Source: Lachnospiraceae bacterium
Lineage (GTDB): Bacteria > Bacillota > Clostridia > Lachnospirales > Lachnospiraceae
Direction of reading: 5' to 3'
Assembly: GCA_014804495.1 (NCBI GenBank)
Contig: JAAUZS010000062.1
Span: 1-9,298, forward strand
Length of the DNA stretch: 9,298 nucleotides
Part shown: positions 1-6,936 of the stretch, one piece after another
Position numbering within the stretch: the stretch's first letter is position 1
Layout: each line of letters begins with the position of its first letter
Translations under genes and position numbers: made by a program
Notes under the pieces: model-generated
What the model was told of the DNA's origin: nothing
Database searches by the model: none
The model's input: the letters and a program-made list of their open reading frames with translations, nothing else

Positions 1-6
1 CTATTT

Positions 7-78
7 TCCTCGATAGCTCAATGGTAGAGCACACGGCTGTTAACCGTGGGGTTGTAGGTTCGAGCCCTACTCGGGGAG
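7..78 (+). tRNA. tRNA-Asn (anticodon GTT)
   Basis: This 72-nt gene folds as a standard cloverleaf. The acceptor stem pairs 7-13 with 71-77, including one G-U pair, and the discriminator base is G78. The anticodon stem 32-36/44-48 encloses the loop 37-43 with GTT at 39-41, which reads asparagine codons. The T arm carries the GGTTCGA core near 57-63. No 3' CCA is encoded, so the end must be added by nucleotidyltransferase. It is the first of three tRNA genes on the same strand. Confidence 0.97.
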
Positions 79-81
79 TTA

Positions 82-111
82 CGATAGCGGAGGCGAAGAT
101 AGTCGCTATCG
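82..111 (+). repeat. Inverted repeat in tRNA-Asn/tRNA-Glu spacer
   Basis: CGATAGCG (82-89) and CGCTATCG (104-111) form a perfect 8-bp stem around a 14-nt purine-rich loop. It lies in the 68-nt spacer between two tRNA genes and is more GC-rich than the other non-tRNA spacers here. No U-tract follows, so it is not an intrinsic terminator. It may be a processing structure in the tRNA precursor or a copy of a dispersed repeat; the sequence does not decide. Confidence 0.5.
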
Positions 112-146
112 GCGGTGTAGTAGGAGCATGTTAAGAAAAAATGTAC

Positions 147-218
147 GGCTCCGTGGTCAAGAGGTTAAGACATCGCCCTTTCACGGCGGTAACACGGGTT
201 CAATTCCCGTCGGAGTCA
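147..218 (+). tRNA. tRNA-Glu (anticodon TTC)
   Basis: This is a 72-nt cloverleaf. The acceptor stem pairs 147-153 with 211-217 and the discriminator base is A218. The anticodon stem 173-177/185-189 encloses the loop 178-184 with TTC at 180-182, reading GAA and GAG. The T arm has the GGTTCAA core. No CCA is encoded. It sits between tRNA-Asn and tRNA-Cys and is probably cotranscribed with them, because no promoter or terminator is apparent in the short spacers. Confidence 0.97.
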
Positions 219-221
219 TTA

Positions 222-238
222 ATTAGTTTGAAACTAAT
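222..238. repeat. Palindrome between tRNA-Glu and tRNA-Cys
   Basis: ATTAGTTT (222-229) and AAACTAAT (231-238) are perfect reverse complements around a single G at 230. The dyad fills most of the 22-nt spacer. As RNA it could form only a short AT-rich hairpin and has no U-tract. A role in precursor tRNA processing is possible but unproven. Confidence 0.4.
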
Positions 239-240
239 AA

Positions 241-312
241 GGCGCAGTAGCCAAGTGGTAAGGCAATGGTCTGCAACACCAGTATCCACCGGTTCAAATC
301 CGGTCTGCGCCT
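241..312 (+). tRNA. tRNA-Cys (anticodon GCA)
   Basis: This is a 72-nt cloverleaf. The acceptor stem pairs 241-247 with 305-311. Discriminator base U312 is the identity base expected for cysteine tRNAs. The anticodon loop 271-277 carries GCA at 273-275. The stem beneath it has one A-G mismatch at its base (266/282). No CCA is encoded. It is the last tRNA of the cluster and is followed within a few bases by a terminator. Confidence 0.97.
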
Positions 313-317
313 CTTAG

Positions 318-352
318 AAAACCTTGAAAATATTGATTTTCAGGTTTTTTTA
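318..352 (+). terminator. Rho-independent terminator of the tRNA cluster
   Basis: An upper stem TGAAAAT (325-331)/ATTTTCA (336-342) with a 4-nt ATTG loop sits on a lower stem AAAACC (318-323)/GGTTTT (343-348), with one bulged T at 324. The 3' side runs directly into a T-tract at 345-351. This is a textbook intrinsic terminator a few bases after tRNA-Cys, and it insulates the fatty acid operon from tRNA transcription. Confidence 0.88.
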
Positions 353-447
353 TTTTCTTTCTTTATTTTTTCTTTATATTTTCATATAAAATATCACACA
401 TATAAAAATAAGCTGATAGAAAAACTTATAGAAAATAAAATATATAC

Positions 448-476
448 TTGACAATATTAATTCAACAAGTTAATCT
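448..476 (+). promoter_or_regulatory. Putative sigma-A promoter of the fatty acid operon
   Basis: A perfect -35 hexamer TTGACA lies at 448-453. It is followed after exactly 17 bp by TAATCT (471-476), which keeps the most conserved -10 positions (T1, A2, T6). Transcription would start near 483, giving a leader of roughly 85 nt before the acpP start at 568. The operator array begins about 10 bp downstream of that start site, so a repressor would act on early elongation or promoter escape. No better promoter was found in the gap. Confidence 0.65.
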
Positions 477-493
477 ATATATTACATTAATAG

Positions 494-538
494 TTTGAAA
501 ATCAAAATATTTGAATATCAAAAGAATTGAGTATCAAA
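494..538. promoter_or_regulatory. Triple tandem FabT-type operator
   Basis: Three palindromes of the form TTTGA-N3-TCAAA occur in a row at 494-506, 510-522 and 526-538; the third begins ATTGA. Their centres are 500, 516 and 532, exactly 16 bp apart, and the gaps between sites are also 3 bp. The array is therefore six half-sites alternating in orientation every 8 bp. As I recall it, the FabT (MarR family) recognition motif of streptococci and lactococci has a TTTGA/TCAAA dyad core. A FabT-like gene lies at the other end of the cluster, which supports the assignment. The FapR motif (TTAGTACC-type) is not present. Confidence 0.78.
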
Positions 539-567
539 CAATATAAATTAAAAAGGAGAGAATGACT

Positions 568-801
568 ATGTTAGAAAGAGTAAAAGAAATTATTGAAGAG
601 CAGTTAAACCTTGAGGGAGTAGAGATTACAGAGGATACGCGCTTTAATGAGGATTTAGAGGCGGATTCACTTGACCTTTTTGAGCTTGTTATGGCATTTG
701 AGGAAGAGTACAGCGTTGAAATTCCTTCTGAGGACTTAGAGAAGCTTAAAACAGTTGGTTCAGTTATTGACTATATGAAAGCGAAAGGCGTAGACGCATA
801 A
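568..801 (+). CDS. acpP: Acyl carrier protein
   Basis: This 77-residue acidic protein is the carrier that holds growing acyl chains on 4'-phosphopantetheine during type II fatty acid synthesis. The attachment serine is Ser34 in the DSLDLFELVM motif, in the expected position before helix II. Length and charge are typical of AcpP. The start is placed at ATG 568 rather than ATG 562, because GGAGAG at 555-560 is 7 nt from 568 but only 1 nt from 562. It is the first gene of the operon. Its stop overlaps the fabK start by one base (TAATG), suggesting translational coupling. In known FabT systems acyl-ACP is the corepressor, so this gene's product would feed back on its own promoter. Confidence 0.97.
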   Translation: MLERVKEIIEEQLNLEGVEITEDTRFNEDLEADSLDLFELVMAFEEEYSVEIPSEDLEKLKTVGSVIDYMKAKGVDA

Positions 802-1730
802 TGAAAACAAGAATTACAGAGATATTAGGTATTGAATATCCTATAATACAGGGAGGCATGGCGTGGGTTGCCGAACATAATCTTGCAGCAGCGGTATCAG
901 AAGCGGGTGGTCTTGGAATCATTGGTGCCGGTGGTGCACCTGCGTCTTATGTGGGAGAAGAGATACGTAAAGCTAAGGAACTGACTGATAAGCCGTTTGG
1001 TGTGAACATCATGCTGATGAATCCCGAAGCAGACGAGATTGCAAAGGTTGTTGTAGACGAAGGCGTGAAGGTTGTAACTACTGGAGCGGGAAATCCGGCA
1101 AAATATATGGAAATGTGGAAAGCGGCTAACGTAAAGGTTATTCCTGTAGTTGCAAGTGTAGCATTAGCGAAACTCATGGAGCGTGGTGGTGCAGATGCAG
1201 TTATTGCTGAAGGAACCGAGAGTGGAGGACATATTGGCTTGATAACCACGATGGCACTTGTACCACAGGTAGTAGATGCAGTGAGTATTCCTGTAATTGC
1301 TGCAGGAGGTATTGCAGACGGAAGAGGTTTCGCAGCATCATTTATGCTTGGGGCTGAGGCTGTGCAGATGGGTACGCGTTTTGTAGCAGCAACGGAATCA
1401 GTAGTGCATGAAAAATACAAAGCGATGATTATAAAAGCAAAGGATATTGATTCAGCAGTTACAGGTCTTTCAAACGGTCATCCGGTAAGAAGCATCCGAA
1501 ATAAGATGACAAAGGAATACTTAAAACTTGAAAAAGATGGTGCGGATTTCATGGAGCTTGAAAAGCTTACTCTTGGTTCACTAAGAAAGGCTGTTGTTGA
1601 AGGCGATGTAGTAAACGGTACGATTATGGCAGGTCAGATAGCCGGACTCGTAAAGAAGGAACAACCCTGTAAGGAGATTATCGACGAGATAATGTCTCAG
1701 GGAACAGAATTGTTGAATAGGAAGTTTTAG
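801..1730 (+). CDS. fabK: Enoyl-ACP reductase II (FabK, FMN-dependent)
   Basis: The 309-residue protein is a TIM-barrel flavoenzyme of the nitronate monooxygenase-like superfamily. It reduces trans-2-enoyl-ACP to acyl-ACP, the last step of each elongation cycle, in the cytoplasm. Visible motifs are QGGMAW (17-22), TTGAGNP (93-99), EGTESGGHIG (137-146) with the FabK active-site histidine His144, AAGGI (167-171) and GTRF (191-194). The size fits FabK, slightly shorter than the pneumococcal enzyme. It lacks the C-terminal cysteine cluster seen in the paralogue at 6937-7977. The start overlaps the acpP stop; only a weak AAAGG lies 12 nt upstream, so initiation may rely on coupling. FabK enzymes are insensitive to triclosan, and no FabI is seen here. 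Confidence 0.96.
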   Translation: MKTRITEILGIEYPIIQGGMAWVAEHNLAAAVSEAGGLGIIGAGGAPASYVGEEIRKAKELTDKPFGVNIMLMNPEADEIAKVVVDEGVKVVTTGAGNPAKYMEMWKAANVKVIPVVASVALAKLMERGGADAVIAEGTESGGHIGLITTMALVPQVVDAVSIPVIAAGGIADGRGFAASFMLGAEAVQMGTRFVAATESVVHEKYKAMIIKAKDIDSAVTGLSNGHPVRSIRNKMTKEYLKLEKDGADFMELEKLTLGSLRKAVVEGDVVNGTIMAGQIAGLVKKEQPCKEIIDEIMSQGTELLNRKF

Positions 1731-1742
1731 GAGAGGATTAGA

Positions 1743-2657
1743 ATGAGCAAAACAGCATTTATTTTTCCGGGTCAGGGTTCGCAGTACATTGGCATGGGAA
1801 AGGATTTTTATGATACATACGGTGAAGCAAGAGAAGTATTTAAGCTTGCGGGTGAGGTTTCAGGCCTTGATATGGAGAAGCTTTGCTTTGAGGAGAATGA
1901 TAATATAAACATCACAGAGTATACCCAGATAGCTATGCTTACGGATGAAGTTGCAATTTTAAAGGTGATTGAATCCAAGGGGATAAAAGCTGATATAGCG
2001 GCAGGATTAAGTCTTGGTGAATATGGAGCACTTGCAGCGGCAGATGTTATGGATCTAAGAGATTTGTTCTATATTATAAGAAAGCGCGGTATCTTCATGC
2101 AGGAGGCATATCCCGTAGGTGGGGCAATGACAGCAGTACTTGGGCTTGACGCTGAGAGAATAGATGAGATTTGCAAAGAAACAGAAGGAATTGTAACAGT
2201 GGCAAATTACAACTGTCCGGGACAGATAGTAATTACAGGTGAAGAAAAAGCTGTGGCTGCAGCTGCGGAGGCACTTGTGACAGCAGGAGCAAAACGCTGT
2301 GTTTCTTTGAAAGTAAGTGGACCTTTTCACTCAGAACTCTTAAAGGGAGCAGGAGAAAAACTTGGAGAAGAGCTTAAGAATGTCGCGATAAGAAAGCCTT
2401 CAATTCCATATATAAGCAATGTGAATGCGACATATGTAAGTGATGAGACGCCTGTTAAGGAACTTTTACAGAAGCAGGTGTCAAATTCCGTATGCTGGCA
2501 GCAGACTATTGAGAAGATGATAGATGACGGTGTTGATACGTTTATCGAAATCGGACCGGGTAAAACCCTTAGCGGTTTTATGAGAAAGATAAACAATGGC
2601 GTTAAGTGTATTAATATTGATAAAGCAGAAGACTTGGAGAAATTATCAGTCTTGTAG
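1743..2657 (+). CDS. fabD: Malonyl-CoA:ACP transacylase
   Basis: This 304-residue acyltransferase moves malonyl from CoA to ACP and so supplies the extender unit for FabH and FabF. The N-terminal FPGQGSQ motif (8-14), the nucleophile elbow GLSLGEY (88-94) with Ser90, Arg115 (RKRG, the conserved substrate-carboxylate arginine region) and GPFHS (193-197) with catalytic His196 are all present. Length is normal for FabD. The ribosome binding site AGGAGAGG (1729-1736) overlaps the fabK stop codon, with a 6-nt gap to the ATG. Position between fabK and fabG is the usual Firmicute order. Confidence 0.97.
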   Translation: MSKTAFIFPGQGSQYIGMGKDFYDTYGEAREVFKLAGEVSGLDMEKLCFEENDNINITEYTQIAMLTDEVAILKVIESKGIKADIAAGLSLGEYGALAAADVMDLRDLFYIIRKRGIFMQEAYPVGGAMTAVLGLDAERIDEICKETEGIVTVANYNCPGQIVITGEEKAVAAAAEALVTAGAKRCVSLKVSGPFHSELLKGAGEKLGEELKNVAIRKPSIPYISNVNATYVSDETPVKELLQKQVSNSVCWQQTIEKMIDDGVDTFIEIGPGKTLSGFMRKINNGVKCINIDKAEDLEKLSVL

Positions 2658-2675
2658 AAAGGCATGGTCATTAAA

Positions 2676-3416
2676 ATGTTAAAAGAAAAAATAGCTCTTG
2701 TGACAGGAGCGGGACGCGGCATAGGTCGTGAGATAGCACTCACGCTTGCAAAGAATGGTGCCACAGTGATTGTAAATTACAATGGTTCAAAAGCTTCGGC
2801 GGACGAAGTTGTTGATGAGATAACAAAAAACGGAGGAAGCGCAGAGGCAATTCAGTGTAATGTGGCAGATTTTGCGGAAAGTGAAGAGTTTGTAAAAGCG
2901 GTACTTGAAAAGTATAAAAGGGTAGACATTCTTGTAAATAATGCGGGGATTACAAGGGATAATCTGATAATGCGCATGAGCGAGGAAGATTATGATGCAG
3001 TGCTCGATACAAATTTAAAAGGAACATTTAATATGATGAGACACCTTTCCCGCAGTTTTATCAAGCAAAGAAGCGGTAAAATCATAAACATTACATCAGT
3101 AAGTGGTGTGCTTGGAAATGCGGGACAGGCTAATTATTCAGCATCAAAGGCAGGAGTTATCGGACTTACAAAAAGTGTGGCGAGAGAGCTTGCAAGCCGT
3201 GGCATCAATGTAAATGCGGTGGCTCCGGGATTTATTGATACAGACATGACAAAGAACATGACAGATGATGCTAAAAAAATGGTTAGCGAAATGATACCCA
3301 TGGGCAAAATGGGAAGCGCAAAGGATATTGCTGATATGGTAATGTTTCTTGCAAGCGATAGTTCAAATTATATCACCGGACAGGTGATATGTGTTGACGG
3401 TGGTATGGCTATTTAA
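2676..3416 (+). CDS. fabG: 3-oxoacyl-ACP reductase
   Basis: This short-chain dehydrogenase reduces 3-oxoacyl-ACP to 3-hydroxyacyl-ACP with NADPH. Numbered from ATG 2676 (246 residues, the usual family length), it has the Rossmann glycine motif TGAGRGIG (10-17), NNAG (88-91), Asn113, Ser141, Tyr154 and Lys158 of the YxxxK catalytic set, and PGFIDTDM (184-191). An in-frame ATG at 2664 would add four residues (MVIK) but sits 1 nt after the AAAGG site, too close for initiation; 2676 is 13 nt after it, which is long. The N terminus is therefore the least certain part. The segment at 2656-2671 is nearly identical to the one before fabF. Confidence 0.95.
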   Translation: MLKEKIALVTGAGRGIGREIALTLAKNGATVIVNYNGSKASADEVVDEITKNGGSAEAIQCNVADFAESEEFVKAVLEKYKRVDILVNNAGITRDNLIMRMSEEDYDAVLDTNLKGTFNMMRHLSRSFIKQRSGKIINITSVSGVLGNAGQANYSASKAGVIGLTKSVARELASRGINVNAVAPGFIDTDMTKNMTDDAKKMVSEMIPMGKMGSAKDIADMVMFLASDSSNYITGQVICVDGGMAI

Positions 3417-3457
3417 TAGTGATTGATTGAGGAATCAGAGAAAGGCATGGTTATCAG

Positions 3458-4693
3458 ATGAAAAGAAGAGTAGTAGTAACAGGTATGGGCGCGATTACTC
3501 CTATAGGAAATAGTGTAGACGCTTTTTGGGAGAGCGTTAAGCAGGGCAAAATCGGATTTGACAGAATTTCATATTTTGATGCATCAGAGTATAAATGTAA
3601 GCTCGCAGCAGAGGTGAAGGATTTTAATGCCGAAAATTATATGGATAAGAAATCAGCCCGCAGAATGGAGCAGTTCTGTCAGTTCGCAGTAGCAGCGGCT
3701 AAAGAAGCTATGGAGGATGCCGGAATAGATATGGAGAAGGAGGATGCATTCAGGGTTGGATGTGCTGTAGGAAGCGGCATAGGAAGCATTCAGGCAATGG
3801 AACGCGAATACACAAGGCTTGTGGAAAAAGGACCGTCGAAAATCTCACCGTTGTTTGTTCCCCTTATGATTTCAAACATGGCTGCGGGAAATGTCAGTAT
3901 TGTTTTTGGCTTAAAGGGTAAAAACATTAATGTTGTGACCGCATGTGCAACAGGAACAAACTCAATCGGCGAGGCGTTTAGGACAATTCAATACGGAGAT
4001 GCTGATATCATGTTGGCCGGCGGTACCGAGAGTTCAATTACACCTTTGGGAGTTGGCGGGTTTGCAGCGCTTACAGCGCTTTCAACAAGTGAAGATCCCG
4101 AAAGATGCTCTATTCCGTTCGATAAAGACAGAAGTGGATTCGTTATGGGAGAGGGTGCCGGTATAGTAGTTCTTGAGGAGCTTGAGCATGCAAAGGCAAG
4201 AGGCGCAAAGATTTATGCAGAGGTAGCAGGCTATGGCTGTTCGGCAGATGCATTTCATATTACATCACCTGCCGAGGACGGCTCGGGCGCAGCAACAGCT
4301 ATGATAAATGCAGTAAAGGATGCAGGTATACAGCCTACAGATATCACATATATTAATGCTCACGGAACAAGCACGCATCACAACGATTTATTTGAAACAA
4401 GAGCGATAAAGTATGCGTTTGGAGATCATGCGTATAATATAAAAATCAACTCTACAAAGTCGATGATAGGACACTTGCTTGGTGCCGCCGGTGCGGTTGA
4501 ATTTGTTACATGTGTGAAGGAAATTGAAGAAGGTTTTATCCATAAGACAGTAGGCCTTCAGGAGAGTGAAGAAGAGATGGATTTAAATTACTGCAAAGAG
4601 AGTTCAGAGGAAGATATTACATATGCTCTCAGTAATTCACTCGGTTTTGGCGGACACAATGCAAGCATACTGGTTAAGAAATTTTCAGAGTAA
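3458..4693 (+). CDS. fabF: 3-oxoacyl-ACP synthase II
   Basis: The 411-residue condensing enzyme extends acyl-ACP with malonyl-ACP, releasing CO2. The catalytic triad Cys163 (TACATGTNS), His302 (NAHGTST) and His339 ([12 protein letters not shown]) is intact, with Lys334 nearby and the C-terminal GFGGHN loop (396-401). Length matches FabF. It is the only long-chain condensing enzyme in the window and no FabB is present, so it would also have to elongate any unsaturated intermediate. The ATG at 3458 follows AAAGG (3441-3445) by 12 nt. A four-codon ATG-initiated reading frame (3447-3461, MVIR-stop) ends by overlapping this start as ATGA, which may couple initiation. Confidence 0.97.
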   Translation: MKRRVVVTGMGAITPIGNSVDAFWESVKQGKIGFDRISYFDASEYKCKLAAEVKDFNAENYMDKKSARRMEQFCQFAVAAAKEAMEDAGIDMEKEDAFRVGCAVGSGIGSIQAMEREYTRLVEKGPSKISPLFVPLMISNMAAGNVSIVFGLKGKNINVVTACATGTNSIGEAFRTIQYGDADIMLAGGTESSITPLGVGGFAALTALSTSEDPERCSIPFDKDRSGFVMGEGAGIVVLEELEHAKARGAKIYAEVAGYGCSADAFHITSPAEDGSGAATAMINAVKDAGIQPTDITYINAHGTSTHHNDLFETRAIKYAFGDHAYNIKINSTKSMIGHLLGAAGAVEFVTCVKEIEEGFIHKTVGLQESEEEMDLNYCKESSEEDITYALSNSLGFGGHNASILVKKFSE

Positions 4694-4719
4694 GATGCAA
4701 TGCAGGAAAGGTAGTAGAT

Positions 4720-5151
4720 ATGTCAGTTTATACAGCGAAAGAAATAATGGAAATAATTCCACACAGACATCCATTCATGCTTATAGACACAATTGAGGAA
4801 CTTGAGGAGGGACAAAGAGCGCTCGGTAAAAAGTGCGTAAGCTTCAACGAGCCATATTTTGCAGGTCACTTTCCGGGGAATCCCGTAATGCCCGGAGTTC
4901 TTATAATCGAGGCACTTGCACAGGTTGGTGCGGTAGCAATTTTGGGAATGCCTGAGTGGAAAGGAAAGACAGCATATTTTGTGGGAATAGACAAAGCGCG
5001 TTTTAAGCAAAAAGTTTATCCCGGGGATGTCCTTATGCTTGAAACGAAGATTGTAAAGGTGAAGGGGCCTATCGGAGTAGGCGAGGCAACAGCTACTGTA
5101 AATGGAAAAATTGTCTGTCGGGCAGAATTGACGTTTGCAATTGGGGATTAG
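4720..5151 (+). CDS. fabZ: 3-hydroxyacyl-ACP dehydratase
   Basis: The 143-residue hot-dog fold dehydratase converts 3-hydroxyacyl-ACP to trans-2-enoyl-ACP. Key features are [11 protein letters not shown] (13-23), the active-site histidine His50 in [12 protein letters not shown] (49-60), and Glu64 in [10 protein letters not shown] (61-70). This FabZ signature differs from FabA, and length is typical. A ribosome binding site AGGAAAGG (4704-4711) lies 8 nt before the ATG. The gap from fabF is only 26 nt; in related operons accB often occupies this position, and there is no trace of it here. Some FabZ homologues (FabN) also isomerise the double bond, but nothing in the visible motifs shows that for this protein. 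Confidence 0.96.
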   Translation: MSVYTAKEIMEIIPHRHPFMLIDTIEELEEGQRALGKKCVSFNEPYFAGHFPGNPVMPGVLIIEALAQVGAVAILGMPEWKGKTAYFVGIDKARFKQKVYPGDVLMLETKIVKVKGPIGVGEATATVNGKIVCRAELTFAIGD

Positions 5152-5175
5152 GCTGAGAAAGAGAAGGGGTTAAAT

Positions 5176-6924
5176 ATGAATAGAAAGCGGAGATTTCCGA
5201 CTGATCTGTATAACAGACTTGAGGAAAGACTTAGAAATAAGTTGAAAAATAACAATTCGGATACTGCAAAAGATGCGATAGGGGAGGATCTTATAAAATG
5301 TCCCAAGTGTGGTAAGATGGTAGAACGTGCGCATGTAGTTAAGAGGAAGTATGTATGCTATGAATGCGGCGGATATTTTCGTGTAAGAACTAAAAACCGT
5401 ATTCGTATGGTAGCTGATTTCAAAACATTTGAACCATGGTTTGAGGACATGGAGGTAAGTAATCCGCTTGACTTTGAGGGATATGAAGAAAAGCTTGCAG
5501 CAGCGCGCGAAAAGACAGGACTTAATGAGGCGGTCACAGTCGGGCGCTGTAAGGTATTTGGTGATGATATAGTACTTGGAGTGTGCGATTCGCGTTTTAT
5601 GATGTCAAGTATGGGACATGTTGTGGGCGAGAAAATCACAATGGCAATCGAACGTGCAACGGAGCTTAGACTTCCCGTATTTTTGTTTTGCTGCTCAGGC
5701 GGTGCAAGAATGCAGGAAGGAATTATATCTTTAATGCAGATGGCTAAAACTTCTGCTGCAATAAAAAAACATGGAGATGCAGGACTTTTATACTGCTCAA
5801 TCCTTACAGATCCTACAACAGGCGGTGTAACAGCAAGCTTTGCTATGCTTGGAGATGTAATTATGGCTGAACCGGGAGCGCTTATCGGCTTTGCAGGGCC
5901 GCGCGTTATCAGACAGACAATAGGGCAGGAACTTCCGGAAGGTTTTCAGACAGCGGAATTTCTTGTAGAGCATGGTTTTGTTGATGGTATCGTTGAAAGA
6001 GAACGGCTAAAGAAAACTATACATTTTCTTATAACCGCGCATCAGGGTGTAGGAAAGAAGACATATAATAATTTCGGAGAAGAAAAAGACTTTAAGTTTG
6101 AACTTAGCGAGAGTTTAAAGGAACAATCATGGAATGCAGAGCAATTTACGGCATGGGAAAAGGTAAAAGCAGTAAGACAGTTAGACAGACCGTCCGCTAT
6201 GGATTACATGGATAGTATATTTGATGTGTTTGTGGAGGCACACGGTGACAGAGGTTTCGGTGACGATAAGGCGCTTGTCGGAGGAATTGCGTTTATTGGA
6301 ATGCAGCCCGTAACGGTTATAGCTGATTTAAAGGGTAACAGCCTTGAAGAATGTCAGCAGAGAAACTTCGGGATGCCGCTTCCCGAAGGATACAGAAAAG
6401 CTTTAAGGCTCATGAAGCAGGCTGAGAAGTTTAACAGACCGATTATCAGCTTTGTAAATACATCAGGTGCATTCTGTGGCATTGAGGCTGAGGAACGCGG
6501 TCAGGGTGAAGCGATTGCAAGGAATCTTCTGGAGATGTCAGGTTTAAAGGTGCCCGTTTTATGCATTTTGATAGGAGAGGGCGGAAGCGGCGGAGCGATT
6601 GCCACTGCTGTAGGAAATGAAGTTTGGATGATGGAAAATGCTACATATTCAATTCTTTCACCGGAGGGCTTTGCGTCAATTCTTTGGAGAGATGCAGGAA
6701 GAGCGCAGGAGGCGAGTGAAGTTATGAATATAACAGCACAGGACTTAAAGCGTCTCGGCGTTATTGAGCGCATTGTACCCGAGTTTGGCGGCGCGGGTGC
6801 AGAAACTTCAGAAGCGATTGCCGGATATATGAAGAAGCACATTATGGAGTTTCTGGAAAAATATAATGGTATGAGCGGTGAGGAAATTGCAGCCGAGCGT
6901 TATGCTCGTTATAGGGTTTTTTAA
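5176..6924 (+). CDS. accDA: Fused acetyl-CoA carboxylase carboxyltransferase (AccD-AccA)
   Basis: This 582-residue protein joins both carboxyltransferase subunits of acetyl-CoA carboxylase, which move the carboxyl group from carboxybiotin to acetyl-CoA to make malonyl-CoA. Residues 1 to about 295 are AccD (beta): a zinc ribbon with Cys42, Cys45, Cys61 and Cys64, then crotonase-fold motifs SGGARMQEG (174-182) and [10 protein letters not shown] (212-221). Residues from about 325 are AccA (alpha): [14 protein letters not shown] (326-339), [11 protein letters not shown] (354-364), AEERGQGEA (438-446) and GEGGSGGA (467-474). The linker at about 295-325 replaces most of the N-terminal helical extension of stand-alone AccA. 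There is no internal stop or frameshift. The ribosome binding site AGAAGGGG precedes the ATG. Confidence 0.96.
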   Translation: MNRKRRFPTDLYNRLEERLRNKLKNNNSDTAKDAIGEDLIKCPKCGKMVERAHVVKRKYVCYECGGYFRVRTKNRIRMVADFKTFEPWFEDMEVSNPLDFEGYEEKLAAAREKTGLNEAVTVGRCKVFGDDIVLGVCDSRFMMSSMGHVVGEKITMAIERATELRLPVFLFCCSGGARMQEGIISLMQMAKTSAAIKKHGDAGLLYCSILTDPTTGGVTASFAMLGDVIMAEPGALIGFAGPRVIRQTIGQELPEGFQTAEFLVEHGFVDGIVERERLKKTIHFLITAHQGVGKKTYNNFGEEKDFKFELSESLKEQSWNAEQFTAWEKVKAVRQLDRPSAMDYMDSIFDVFVEAHGDRGFGDDKALVGGIAFIGMQPVTVIADLKGNSLEECQQRNFGMPLPEGYRKALRLMKQAEKFNRPIISFVNTSGAFCGIEAEERGQGEAIARNLLEMSGLKVPVLCILIGEGGSGGAIATAVGNEVWMMENATYSILSPEGFASILWRDAGRAQEASEVMNITAQDLKRLGVIERIVPEFGGAGAETSEAIAGYMKKHIMEFLEKYNGMSGEEIAAERYARYRVF

Positions 6925-6936
6925 GAGGGTAACTTA

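Larger units (their letters stand above)
353..567 (+). other. AT-rich intergenic region upstream of acpP
   Basis: No convincing gene lies between the tRNA terminator and acpP. The stretch is extremely AT-rich. It holds a short AT-only dyad (376-382/388-394), a sigma-A-like promoter (448-476), three tandem operator palindromes (494-538) and the acpP ribosome binding site (555-560). The AT-rich block just before the -35 element could act as an UP element, which is inference. Confidence 0.8.

Noticed and set aside
333..344. Further FabT-like site (ATTGA-TTT-TCAGG)
   Set aside because: The right arm does not match TCAAA, and these bases are explained by the loop and descending arm of the intrinsic terminator.
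376..394. AT-only dyad ATATTTT/AAAATAT in the intergenic region
   Set aside because: A 7-bp all-AT inverted repeat is expected by chance in DNA of this composition and has no supporting context.
266..451. 61-codon open frame on the plus strand
   Set aside because: It begins inside tRNA-Cys, runs through the terminator stem and T-tract, and continues into AT-rich promoter DNA. The product is low-complexity Phe/Lys/Ile-rich with no ribosome binding site.
448..465. TTGA-N10-TCAA dyad over the -35 element as a fourth operator
   Set aside because: Spacing between arms is 10 bp rather than 3 bp, and the TTGACA is better explained as the promoter hexamer.
494..538. Repeat array read as a CRISPR or satellite
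   Set aside because: The units are 13-bp palindromes with 3-bp gaps, too short for CRISPR. Their position after a promoter and the regulator in the same cluster point to an operator.
562..567. ATG at 562 as the acpP start
   Set aside because: GGAGAG at 555-560 would be only 1 nt away. ATG 568 has 7-nt spacing and gives the normal AcpP N terminus.
947..1420. Long minus-strand open frame opposite fabK
   Set aside because: It is antisense to a clearly recognised enzyme. The Thr/Ser/Pro/Ala-rich product is typical of a shadow frame, and the same holds for the other minus-strand frames, for example 2327-2764 and 6501-6842.
3417..3457. Short dyad TGATT/AATCA in the fabG-fabF gap as an internal terminator
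   Set aside because: The stem is only 5 bp with no T-tract, and genes on both sides belong to the same pathway.
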